A stretch of 64,000 nucleotides of DNA, taken from Prevotellaceae bacterium UBA4332 (GTDB lineage Bacteria; Bacteroidota; Bacteroidia; Bacteroidales; Bacteroidaceae). The position numbers were made by a program, and so were the translations under genes. Shown here in pieces: positions 51,655 through 59,323 of the stretch; position 1 is the first letter of the stretch, and the number at the start of each line of letters is the position of its first letter. The notes under the pieces were generated by a model. That model was not told the DNA's origin, searched no databases, and was given only the letters and a program-made list of their open reading frames with translations. Location: positions 137,193-201,192 of the forward strand of contig DGTQ01000026.1 in assembly GCA_002394365.1 (NCBI GenBank). The letters run 5' to 3'.

Positions 51655-52501
51655 TGTTATGGAAATAGTTTATCAGGTTAATTTTCTTGAGATTATTCTT
51701 AATATCCAAGTCTAATGACTTCCATGCCTCATAGAGTCTTTCTCTTGTTCTTTTGATATAATCAATTTTTTCTCCCTTAAACAGTTCTGTATCAGCATTC
51801 TTCTCTATGCCAACAAAATTACGACCTTCCAGTAATGCTGCAACTAAAAAAGCTCCGCTTCCGCTTGTGTTATCAAGAATAATATCACCAGGATTAGAGT
51901 ATGTACGCACAAAGTACCTACCTAGTTCAACTGGTTTTTGTGTTGCGTGAAAGACTTCCCCTTCACTCTCTGCAGTCTTAAAATAAACCACATCCGTAGG
52001 GTAACGCAATCCATCACTTTTTACATGCACAGATGCAAAATCACCATAACTACCACTTAACTGGTTCTTTCGAAATCCCTTGTCATAAGGCTCACCTTTC
52101 ATCATTTGCGGATGATAAACAGGCTGTCTTTGATAAAATATACAGACATCCTCATGTTTTCTAAGAGGCTGTTTCTTTGCATTTAGGAAATTAGTCGCCT
52201 TTGATTTTTCCCATACCCACTTATACTTGAACATTTTGGGCTGACTCATAATCAACACAGCCGTAAAAACTCCCTGTGATGTCAGCACAATCGCTCCATT
52301 AGGCTTGACAATCCGCTTGTATTCTTTCCATAACTTATCAAGTGGAACTATGCTGTCCCACTTGTTTTGAGTAGTACCATAAGGTAAATCACAAAGGACC
52401 ATGTCTATACAATCATTGGGAAGATGTTGCATAACACTAATACAATCACCCTCAATGACGGTATTGACAAAATCTTCATCCGTCCAGTATTTCTTTGCCA
52501 T
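51632..52501 (-). CDS. Beta-class DNA methyltransferase of the restriction-modification operon
   Basis: The 289 residues show motif IV DLPYGTTQNKWD (38-49) early, and motifs X/I late (HATQKPVELGRYF at 185-197, DNTSGSGAFLVAALLEGRNFVGIE from 210). This is the beta order of N6-adenine (or N4-cytosine) methyltransferases. It probably protects one strand or site class for the endonuclease encoded downstream, as in Eco57I-like pairs with a separate methyltransferase (inference). It is AT-rich like its partner. Its start is preceded by an unusual leader: a mini-ORF in an inverted repeat and a competing terminator. Confidence 0.88.
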   Translation of the reverse strand: MAKKYWTDEDFVNTVIEGDCISVMQHLPNDCIDMVLCDLPYGTTQNKWDSIVPLDKLWKEYKRIVKPNGAIVLTSQGVFTAVLIMSQPKMFKYKWVWEKSKATNFLNAKKQPLRKHEDVCIFYQRQPVYHPQMMKGEPYDKGFRKNQLSGSYGDFASVHVKSDGLRYPTDVVYFKTAESEGEVFHATQKPVELGRYFVRTYSNPGDIILDNTSGSGAFLVAALLEGRNFVGIEKNADTELFKGEKIDYIKRTRERLYEAWKSLDLDIKNNLKKINLINYFHNNDNSTKE

Positions 52502-52506
52502 TTATT

Positions 52507-52547
52507 TGCTATTTAGGCGTCACTATCATTTCTCCTCCTAAATAGCA
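52507..52547 (-). promoter_or_regulatory. Leader mini-ORF (MIVTPK) inside an 11-bp inverted repeat
   Basis: TGCTATTTAGG (52507-52517) is the perfect reverse complement of CCTAAATAGCA (52537-52547). On the minus strand the loop holds AGGAGGAG and an ATG (52529) that opens a six-codon frame, MIVTPK, ending TAG at 52509. The methyltransferase ATG follows 7 nt later. The hairpin could hide the ribosome site, act as an operator, or couple translation of the two frames. Confidence 0.6.
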
Positions 52548-52563
52548 CTTTCCTTACAGACAC

Positions 52564-52589
52564 AAAAAAGTGGGACATACCTGCCCCAC
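52564..52589 (-). terminator. Intrinsic terminator inside the methyltransferase leader
   Basis: Minus strand: GTGGGGCA (52589-52582) pairs with TGTCCCAC (52577-52570) through eight pairs including one G-U, closing a GGTA tetraloop. Six U follow (52569-52564). It lies about 60 nt before the methyltransferase start, so it must be read through for expression. Confidence 0.7.
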
Positions 52590-52710
52590 ATTAAGGTCCT
52601 AGGAAAACCAGAGAAATAGACAAGTAAGCCCACTCGTAATGAGTGCGCTAGCAACTTGTCTACTACTTCTCGTCTATTTTTTTATCAGAATTTCCTAGGT
52701 TCTAATGTGG
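52586..52710 (-). ncRNA. Structured leader RNA / candidate attenuator of the restriction-modification operon
   Basis: On the minus strand CCACATTA (52710-52703) pairs with TAATGTGG (52593-52586). CCTAGGAAA (52699-52691) pairs with TTTCCTAGG (52606-52598). GACAAGT (52660-52654) pairs with ACTTGTC (52625-52619). CACTC (52645-52641) pairs with GAGTG (52635-52631) at the tip. The result is one long interrupted hairpin of 125 nt. Its closing 3' arm shares bases 52586-52589 with the terminator stem at 52564-52589, so the two exclude each other. It may be an attenuator or riboswitch, or a free 6S-like small RNA ending at the terminator. Confidence 0.55.
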
Positions 52711-52780
52711 ATAGAACAATAGCAAACGCTTTTTCCGTACATAAAGACCGATAAAATGCGTATTTCCGCATTGTCATCTG

Positions 52781-52811
52781 CAAAATTAAGAAAAAGTTTT
52801 GTTTTCGCCAA
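52781..52811 (-). promoter_or_regulatory. Restriction-modification operon promoter (third copy of the 31-bp repeat)
   Basis: Minus strand: TTGG (52811-52808), 19 nt, TAATTTTG (52788-52781), identical to 11603-11633. Predicted transcription starts near 52774, giving a leader of about 270 nt before the methyltransferase ATG. Confidence 0.8.
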
Positions 52812-53245
52812 ACGAATAGAAGAAAAAGTGGTTGAGTGTCGTTTTCTCTTACACAAAAGTTTGTTTTATGCACTTTTCACCGTCACCGTCACTTTTCGAA
52901 CGTATATTACTGATGTATAGGCTATTAGTTAGGTGACGGTAAAACGTTTCACCGTCACTCTCCGTCACCTTCATAATCCTTGGCTTGTACTGAATAAGGT
53001 TGCGGATGCTTGGCTTTCCTGCAAGGATGCCTTGCAGGAATATGTGGTTGCTAAGCCTCTCTATGCTAAGGCTTTGCTTCTGCATTAAATTTGCTAGCAA
53101 ATTTAATGAATTTACTAGTTAATTTGACGAATTTGCTAGCAAATTTGAAATGGAAGCTATGCTACCTATGAGAGAAGCTTTGCAAGGGCATGCGGTTGCT
53201 TAGCAAAGACATATGGAAGCTTAGCAAGGACATGTGGAAGCTAAG

Positions 53246-53421
53246 AACTCCGATCTTTGTCAATGGTCTTTTAACCCCTCTCGGTTCAATAGACTCATTA
53301 CCCCCTCCATATCTCCCCCGTTTATCGGGGGAGAGCAACCCCGTTATCGGGGAGCAGAAACGCCTGAGCACCTACTGGAGCGCAAGTTCCGCAAAGCGCC
53401 TGAGCACCTACTGGAGCGCAA
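53246..53421 (+). repeat. Second repeat family nested in copy 2
   Basis: This 175-bp insertion contains GTCAATGGTCTTTTAACCCC, two perfect hairpins (CTCCCCCG/CGGGGGAG at 53313-53333; CCCCG/CGGGG at 53339-53352) and two copies of GCCTGAGCACCTACTGGAGC. It interrupts the 21-bp units of copy 2. A shorter copy is at 63413-63502. Confidence 0.8.
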
Positions 53422-53753
53422 GAAGGAGATGTGGGGGCTTAGCACCAAGATGCGGGTGCTAAATGTTAATTTTGACAAGTGGGTTTTCTGGCTTAAAACT
53501 TCAAAATCGTCTAAAAAACGTGCTTAGGCAAAATTTTTACACACTGATTATCAAGGTGTTAACTATCAGGTAACAGTAGGGCGTGTAGAAGCACTGGTTC
53601 TGCGTTCAGAAGCAGTAAAACAGGGTGGTAGAAGCAGCCGAAGGAGCGATGGAACCAGTGCTTCTGCAAAGGGACTATCTAAAGTGTTAATTTTGACAAG
53701 TAGTTTGGTATGGTCTGAGGGCTTGTTGCGTATTGGTCGCAGGGATGAGTGGG

Positions 53754-54524
53754 TTACTCCGTTGTGCCACCTGTGGTGGTAGTGGTTTCGTCGAAACCGC
53801 GAAGGAGGTTGACGTCCTTCTTTATGTTGAACACCTGACCGTCTGCTCCTTTGGCTTTTACCTGAATGTAATATACTCCGTCCTTGACAGCCTTGCCGTG
53901 ATAAGTGCCGTCCCAGCCTTCGTTGGGGTTGTCCCACTCATAGAGTTTCTGCCCCCAGCGGTTGTAGATGGTGGCATGAAATTCCACGATGCTCTGTACC
54001 TCCTTAGCCTTGAAGTACTGGTTGTACTGGTCACCGTTGGGCGAGAAAGCATTGGGGAATTGTAGCTTGCTCTCATAGGTCTTGACGGAGAATATCTGCT
54101 GGTTTGTGCGCACATATTCGGGCGTTATGAGGATTTTGTCTATACGGTCGCCATGGTCTATCTCTACGTAGCCCTCAAAGGCTATGCTGTCTCTGCCTGC
54201 CGAACGGAAGATGAATTCTACTGGGTTAGAGGGATTTGAGATGGTAGGTTCCTCCATCTGTCCGCCTTCTTTCCACACTCGCCACGAGCCGTAGAAGGTG
54301 GCATCGGGATATTCTACCACCTCGCCGTCGGAGGTTTCATAGGCAACGTATGCCGTCATGGTAGCCGTGATGGGGGCTGAGCCCTCATAGGTTTTCTCGG
54401 TGGTGGTTACGTCTGTGCCTGTGCCGTCAACGAGTGTCCACTTGAAGGCAGGGTGCGGGTCTGTGTCGGCAAGGACACAGATGGTGAGGGCAAGGACGAG
54501 TATTGTAAGCAGGGAGCGTTTCAT
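53754..54524 (-). CDS. Secreted protein with gliding-motility-type (type B) type IX sorting domain
   Basis: A 256-residue protein. A signal peptide (MKRSLLTILVLALTICVLA) is followed by an Ig-like region (FKWTLVDGTGTDVTTTEKTYEG...) and then the CHU_C-type C-terminal domain: FPNAFSPNGDQYNQYFKAK, ATIYNRWGQKLYEWDNPNEGWDGTYHGKAVKDGVYYIQVKAKG and KKDVNLLRG. The type IX secretion system exports such proteins to the cell surface. A Thr/Gly-rich tail (ETTTTTGGTTE) extends past the usual end. Repeat copy 2 begins directly after its stop. Confidence 0.88.
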   Translation of the reverse strand: MKRSLLTILVLALTICVLADTDPHPAFKWTLVDGTGTDVTTTEKTYEGSAPITATMTAYVAYETSDGEVVEYPDATFYGSWRVWKEGGQMEEPTISNPSNPVEFIFRSAGRDSIAFEGYVEIDHGDRIDKILITPEYVRTNQQIFSVKTYESKLQFPNAFSPNGDQYNQYFKAKEVQSIVEFHATIYNRWGQKLYEWDNPNEGWDGTYHGKAVKDGVYYIQVKAKGADGQVFNIKKDVNLLRGFDETTTTTGGTTE

Positions 54525-54572
54525 TGTCTATTTGAAAAAAAACTTTATACTTTATTCTTTAATCTTTATTCT

Positions 54573-54603
54573 TTTGTAGTTTATACTTTTTTTATTAACT
54601 TTG
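54573..54603 (+). promoter_or_regulatory. Promoter of the binding-protein/PorT-like operon
   Basis: TTTG (54573-54576), 19 nt, TAACTTTG (54596-54603) matches the consensus fully. A 78-nt leader precedes the ATG at 54682. Confidence 0.8.
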
Positions 54604-54681
54604 CACAGATTTCTCGCTGTGCGAGTGTTCTCCTCAGCGAAGTCCTGCTAAGAAAGAAGTCTTGCTAATAAACATAACGCT

Positions 54682-55791
54682 ATGACAAAGAAATTATTAT
54701 ATCTGCTTGTGGCTATATGCCTGGCATGTGCCGAGAGCATGGAGGCTCAGGAGACGACCATCGCCCCCCAGAACCAGAATGGCAACACAGTAAACGTGGG
54801 CGTGATGCTGCCTCTGCACGATGTGGACGGCGACGGCAGGCGCATGACGGAATATTATCGCGGAATACTGCTTGCAGTGAAGGAGCTGAAGGCTGAGGGC
54901 ATGAACGTAAACGTGAGGGCATGGAACGTGCCTATTGATGCTGACCCTCGTACCACCCTCTTGCAGAATGGTACTACGGACTGCAACATCATCTTCAGTC
55001 CGCTCTACACGAAGCAGGTAAAGACCATTGGCGACTTCTGCCGTGCGTATAATATAAAGATGGTGATACCTTTCTCCATCAACGGCAACGAGGTGGACAA
55101 GAACCCCAACATATACCAGGTTTACAGTTCGCCAGACGAGATGTATGCTACCTCCATGCAAAGGATAGCTGAGGATTTCGCTGGCTTTCACCCCGTCTTT
55201 ATAGACTGCAACGACACTACTTCGAGAAAGGGGGCTTTCACCTTCGGACTGAGGGCGATACTGGAGAAGAAGGGCGTGCAATACAACATAACCAACCTGC
55301 GCTCGAGCGACGAGATGTTTGCCAAGGCTTTCTCGCTCAACCAGCCTAACCTCGTGATACTCAACTCGGGACGTTCGCCCGAACTGAGGGCTGCTATGGA
55401 TAAGCTCGATGCCCTGACGAGGGCCAACACGGGGGTGAGAGTGTCCCTGTTCGGCTATACGGAATGGCTGATGTACGCAAGGATTTACAAGGACAGATGG
55501 GCTAAGTATGACACCTATATACCCACCAACTTCTTCTACAACGAGCAGTCGGCAAGGGTGCAACAGTTTGAGAAGAGGTACCGCTGGGCTTTCCACCAGG
55601 ACATGATGAACGCCCTGCCCCATTTTGCCGCTACGGGCTACGACCACGCCATGTACTTCATAGGTGGCAAGAGCCAGTGGATGCAGACACCGCTCAAGTT
55701 TCAGAAAACCCCTGGTGGAGGTTATCGCAATAAGGCATACATGCTGATACATTATAAGAACGACGGAGGTATTGATGCGATACAATATTAG
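54682..55791 (+). CDS. Secreted type I periplasmic-binding-fold protein
   Basis: The 369 residues start with a signal peptide (KKLLYLLVAICLACAESMEAQ). A Leu/Ile/Val-binding-protein fold follows: VNVGVMLPLHDVDGDGRRMTEYYRGILLAVKEL, NIIFSPLYTKQVKTIGDFC and YNIKMVIPFSINGNEVD. In many Bacteroidota relatives this fold is fused to LysM repeats; none is present here. There is no ABC transporter nearby. It overlaps the downstream beta-barrel gene by 17 nt, so both products probably act together in the envelope. Confidence 0.8.
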   Translation: MTKKLLYLLVAICLACAESMEAQETTIAPQNQNGNTVNVGVMLPLHDVDGDGRRMTEYYRGILLAVKELKAEGMNVNVRAWNVPIDADPRTTLLQNGTTDCNIIFSPLYTKQVKTIGDFCRAYNIKMVIPFSINGNEVDKNPNIYQVYSSPDEMYATSMQRIAEDFAGFHPVFIDCNDTTSRKGAFTFGLRAILEKKGVQYNITNLRSSDEMFAKAFSLNQPNLVILNSGRSPELRAAMDKLDALTRANTGVRVSLFGYTEWLMYARIYKDRWAKYDTYIPTNFFYNEQSARVQQFEKRYRWAFHQDMMNALPHFAATGYDHAMYFIGGKSQWMQTPLKFQKTPGGGYRNKAYMLIHYKNDGGIDAIQY

Positions 55792-56554
55792 ACGACTGAT
55801 TATAGCAACGGCAATCATAATTTTCAATTTTCAATTTTCAATTGTCAATTCAATAAGTGCACAGGTGGGCGAGTATCGCCACGTGTGGTCATTCGGTCTG
55901 AGTGGTGGCTATGCTCTTAACAAAGTGAGCTTTCAGCCAGACGTGAGCCAGAAGATGCACGGCGGCTACACCTACGGCATAGTGGGACGCTACACGAGCG
56001 AGAAATATTTCTCTACTATCTGCTCCCTGCAGATGGAGGTGAACATAACCCAGCTGGGCTGGAAGGAGGACATACAAACCATAAGCGGAGACAGGGTGAT
56101 AAACCCCGATACAGGACTGGCTGAGGAATACAAGCGAGACATAACCTACGTGCAGATACCCTTCCTGGCTCACCTTGCGTGGGGCAAGGAACGCAGGGGC
56201 ATCAACGCCTTCTTGAATGCTGGTCCGCAGATAGGTTTCTATGCCAAGGAAAAGATTAGCAAGAACTACGAAAAACCCTATACACCAACGAATTATCCTG
56301 ACTACGTAAGTGGCAAGCAACGCGTGAACACAGAGGTAGAACAGGAGACTATGGCGATAGAGAAAAAGTTTGACTATGGCATAGCCGTAGGTGCTGGTAT
56401 GGAATGGGATATAAGGTATGTAGGCAGACTGTCACTCGAGGGACGCTACTACTACGGACTTGGCAATCTCTTTGGCGACTCGAAGAAGGACGAGTTCGGC
56501 AAATCGAGCAATGGCACCATATTTGTGAAGCTCTCTTACCTAAGGGACTTTTAG
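55775..56554 (+). CDS. PorT-family outer-membrane beta-barrel protein
   Basis: About 259 residues with a signal peptide and an eight-strand-like barrel. SFGLSGGYALNKVSF and YVQIPFLAHLAWG are typical of the PorT/OMP_b-brl_2 family, some of which serve type IX secretion; FVKLSYLRDF ends the barrel with an aromatic residue. The signal peptide itself is built on a TTTTCAATTTTCAA microrepeat (55821-55851, encoding FNFQFSIVNS). I use the ATG at 55775; a TTG lies one codon earlier. Confidence 0.83.
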   Translation: MRYNIRRLIIATAIIIFNFQFSIVNSISAQVGEYRHVWSFGLSGGYALNKVSFQPDVSQKMHGGYTYGIVGRYTSEKYFSTICSLQMEVNITQLGWKEDIQTISGDRVINPDTGLAEEYKRDITYVQIPFLAHLAWGKERRGINAFLNAGPQIGFYAKEKISKNYEKPYTPTNYPDYVSGKQRVNTEVEQETMAIEKKFDYGIAVGAGMEWDIRYVGRLSLEGRYYYGLGNLFGDSKKDEFGKSSNGTIFVKLSYLRDF

Positions 56555-56562
56555 TTAAGGGT

Positions 56563-56680
56563 TAAGGGGTTAAAAGTTGAGAGTTGAGAGTTGAGGGTTG
56601 AGAGACTGTTGAAGGTATAAAGTATAAGGTATAAGGTATAAGGTATAAGGTATAAAGTATAAGGTATAAAGTATAAGGTA
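56563..56680. repeat. GTTGAGA and TATAAGG microrepeats before uvrA
   Basis: GAGAGTTGAGAGTTGAGGG words (56577-56603) and nine or so TATAAGG/TATAAAG units (56616-56680) fill the gap between the PorT-like gene and uvrA. The repeat ends in the in-frame stop codon just before uvrA. Confidence 0.9.
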
Positions 56681-56693
56681 AAGGATAACGACC

Positions 56694-59279
56694 ATCAAAG
56701 AGACTGAAAAAATAGAAGTATGGGGTGCCAGAACGCACAACCTCAAGAACGTGGACGTGCAGATTCCACGCAATAGCCTGACTGTCATAACGGGACTATC
56801 GGGCTCGGGCAAGTCGTCGCTCGCCTTCGACACCATCCTTGCCGAGGGACGGAGGCGTTACATAGAGACATTCTCTGCCTACGCAAGAAACTTTCTCGGA
56901 AGCATGGAGCGTCCTGACGTAGATAAGATAACTGGACTCTCTCCCGTCATATCCATAGAACAGAAGACAACCAACAAGAATCCTCGTTCTACCGTAGGCA
57001 CAACGACCGAGGTGTATGACTACCTGCGCCTGCTTTTCGCTCGTGCTGGTACGGCATACAGCTGGGTGACAGGCGAGAAGATGGTGAGATATACCGAGGA
57101 ACAGCTTACGGAAATGATACTGGACTCCTACGCAGGCAAGGGCATATACATACTCGCCCCTCTCGTGAGAAATCGTAAGGGCCACTATCGCGAACTCCTC
57201 GAGCAGATGGCGAAAAAAGGTTTCTTGCAGATAAGGATAGACGAAGAACTGCAGGACATAGTGCCTGGCATGAAACTCGATCGCTACAAGAACCACAACA
57301 TAGAGGTTGTGGTGGACAAGCTGAAGGTGTCAGACCACGCCACAGAGGGCGAAGGCGACAAATCCAAGACCAGCCGACTACGCAAGAGCATAGAGGTAGC
57401 CATGCGCCAGGGCGACGGACTCATCATGATAATGGACAAGCAGACGGGAGAGGCAAAATACTTCTCAAAGCGCCTGATGTGTCCCACGACGGGCATGGCA
57501 TACAAAGACCCCGCACCAAACGTATTCTCCTTCAACTCTCCTGAGGGTGCCTGCCCCCTGTGCAAGGGCTTGGGCTTCCTTAGCGATGACGACCCTATGG
57601 CTGCTGCCACCAGTGGCAAGGGGAAGAACGACGATGAAACCGAGGAAAAAGAGATGCAGGTATGCCCTGCATGTAATGGTGCCAGACTGAACCAGGAAGC
57701 CCTGTCCTACAAGATATGGGACAAGAACATCTTCGAACTGGGCAACATGGACATAAGCGAACTGTACCCCTGGCTTGCAGAGGCACAGGAGCATCTTGGC
57801 GAAAAAGAGCAACGCATAGCCGAAGAGATAATAAAGGAGATAAGGACCAGACTGAAGTTTATGCTCGACGTAGGTTTGAACTACGTGGCGCTCAACAGGT
57901 CGTCCAAGACTCTCTCTGGAGGCGAAAGCCAGCGCATAAGACTTGCCACGCAGGTGGGCTCACAGTTGGTGAACGTGCTGTACATTCTCGATGAGCCATC
58001 CATAGGACTGCACCAGCGTGACAATGAGCGACTTATAAACTCCCTCAAACAGCTGCGCGACATGGGCAACACCGTGATAGTAGTGGAGCATGACGAGGAC
58101 ATAATGAGAAATGCCGATTTCATCGTGGATATAGGTCCTGGTGCAGGAAGAAAAGGTGGACAGGTGGTATTTCAGGGTACGCCGATGGAACTGATAAAAA
58201 CAGACACCCTTACGGCATCCTACCTGAACGGTGACAGACAGATAGAAATACCACAGGAAAGGCGCAAAGGCAACGGAAAAACCATAAAATTATGCGGAGC
58301 CAACGGCAATAACCTCAAGAAAGTGGACGTGGAACTGCCCCTTGGCAAACTGATTGTCGTTACGGGTGTAAGCGGTTCGGGCAAATCAACCCTCATAAAC
58401 GAGACATTATTGCCCATTTTATCGCAACATTTCTATAAGTCACAGAAGAAGCCCATGCCCTACTCCACCATCGATGGAATCGACAATATCGACAAGGTGG
58501 TAAGCGTAGATCAAAGTCCGATAGGCAGAACGCCACGCTCCAATCCTGCTACCTATACGGGAGTGTTCTCAGACATAAGGTCGCTCTTTGTCAATCTGCC
58601 CGAAGCCAAGATACGAGGCTACAAGCCTGGACGCTTCTCCTTCAACGTGAAGGGCGGCAGATGCGAAACCTGTGGTGGCAATGGCTACAGGACTATCGAG
58701 ATGAATTTTCTGCCAGATGTGTATGTGCCCTGTGAGGAGTGCCACGGCAGGCGTTATAATCGCGAAACACTCGAAGTGCGCTACAAGGGAAAGAGCATTG
58801 CAGACGTGCTCGACATGACCATCAACCAGGCTATAGAGTTTTTTGAACCGATACCACGAATAAAGCAGAAACTCAAGACATTACAGGATGTAGGTCTGGG
58901 CTACATAAAGGTGGGACAACCCAGCACCACACTATCGGGTGGCGAGAGCCAGAGAGTGAAACTCGCTACGGAACTTGCCAAGCGTGATACGGGCAAGACC
59001 TTCTATATTCTCGACGAACCTACAACAGGTTTGCATTTCGAGGACATAAGGATACTGATGAATATACTTCAGCGACTTGTGGACCGCGGCAACACCGTGC
59101 TCATCATAGAGCACAACCTCGACGTAATAAAACTTGCCGACCACATAATAGACCTCGGTCCCGAGGGTGGCAAGGGTGGCGGAACCATCATCGCAGAAGG
59201 CACACCAGAGGAGGTGATAAAGAGCAAAAAGAGCATTACGGCAAAATACCTGAAGAAAATCTTGCTCACTTCGCAATAA
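56694..59279 (+). CDS. uvrA: Excinuclease ABC subunit A
   Basis: This damage-sensing ATPase of nucleotide excision repair has two ABC modules: GLSGSGKSSLAFDT with LSGGESQRIRLATQ and LYILDEPSIGLH, and GVSGSGKSTLINET with LSGGESQRVKLATEL and FYILDEPTTGLH. A zinc finger (CETCGGNG...CEECHGRR) lies in the second module. The first zinc finger reads CPTT...CPLC, so one cysteine is missing. The family N-terminus (KETEKIEVWGARTHNLKNVDV) is encoded upstream of the first GTG at 56751 and has no ATG, GTG or TTG. I start at ATC 56694; ATA at 56685 is another option. Confidence in the exact start is low. Confidence 0.93.
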   Translation: MKETEKIEVWGARTHNLKNVDVQIPRNSLTVITGLSGSGKSSLAFDTILAEGRRRYIETFSAYARNFLGSMERPDVDKITGLSPVISIEQKTTNKNPRSTVGTTTEVYDYLRLLFARAGTAYSWVTGEKMVRYTEEQLTEMILDSYAGKGIYILAPLVRNRKGHYRELLEQMAKKGFLQIRIDEELQDIVPGMKLDRYKNHNIEVVVDKLKVSDHATEGEGDKSKTSRLRKSIEVAMRQGDGLIMIMDKQTGEAKYFSKRLMCPTTGMAYKDPAPNVFSFNSPEGACPLCKGLGFLSDDDPMAAATSGKGKNDDETEEKEMQVCPACNGARLNQEALSYKIWDKNIFELGNMDISELYPWLAEAQEHLGEKEQRIAEEIIKEIRTRLKFMLDVGLNYVALNRSSKTLSGGESQRIRLATQVGSQLVNVLYILDEPSIGLHQRDNERLINSLKQLRDMGNTVIVVEHDEDIMRNADFIVDIGPGAGRKGGQVVFQGTPMELIKTDTLTASYLNGDRQIEIPQERRKGNGKTIKLCGANGNNLKKVDVELPLGKLIVVTGVSGSGKSTLINETLLPILSQHFYKSQKKPMPYSTIDGIDNIDKVVSVDQSPIGRTPRSNPATYTGVFSDIRSLFVNLPEAKIRGYKPGRFSFNVKGGRCETCGGNGYRTIEMNFLPDVYVPCEECHGRRYNRETLEVRYKGKSIADVLDMTINQAIEFFEPIPRIKQKLKTLQDVGLGYIKVGQPSTTLSGGESQRVKLATELAKRDTGKTFYILDEPTTGLHFEDIRILMNILQRLVDRGNTVLIIEHNLDVIKLADHIIDLGPEGGKGGGTIIAEGTPEEVIKSKKSITAKYLKKILLTSQ

Positions 59280-59292
59280 TTTTGTAATTTTG
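59277..59292 (+). promoter_or_regulatory. Double -7 box before lpxK
   Basis: TAATTTTG occurs twice in tandem (59277-59284, 59285-59292). The first overlaps the uvrA stop codon. A CTTG about 20 nt before the second box may be the -33 element. Confidence 0.6.
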
Positions 59293-59323
59293 TTGCACAT
59301 TATTTATCTACATACCGTTCTCG

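Larger units (their letters stand above)
52781..53748 (-). repeat. Accessory-island repeat element, copy 2 (inverted)
   Basis: This is the reverse complement of copy 1 (10885-11633), with the same order of parts: promoter, GTGACGG words, palindromes, 21-bp units, direct repeats and long hairpin. Two differences are clear. About 175 bp of another repeat family is inserted at about 53246-53421. Beyond the hairpin, 42 bp matching the PHP gene (10611-10652) are joined directly to the start of the element, which removes about 232 bp of PHP coding sequence. The copy ends right at the stop codon of the gene at 53754-54524. No real gene is seen in 52502-53753. Confidence 0.85.

Noticed and set aside
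52586..52710. tRNA-like or 6S RNA identity for the leader structure
   Set aside because: No cloverleaf, T-loop or CCA is visible. The interrupted long hairpin is loosely like 6S RNA, but there is no family sequence that I can recognise, so I keep it as an unassigned structured RNA.
54697..55827. 376-codon minus-strand frame opposite the binding-protein gene
   Set aside because: Antisense shadow; the plus-strand product has a signal peptide, a known fold and a consensus promoter.
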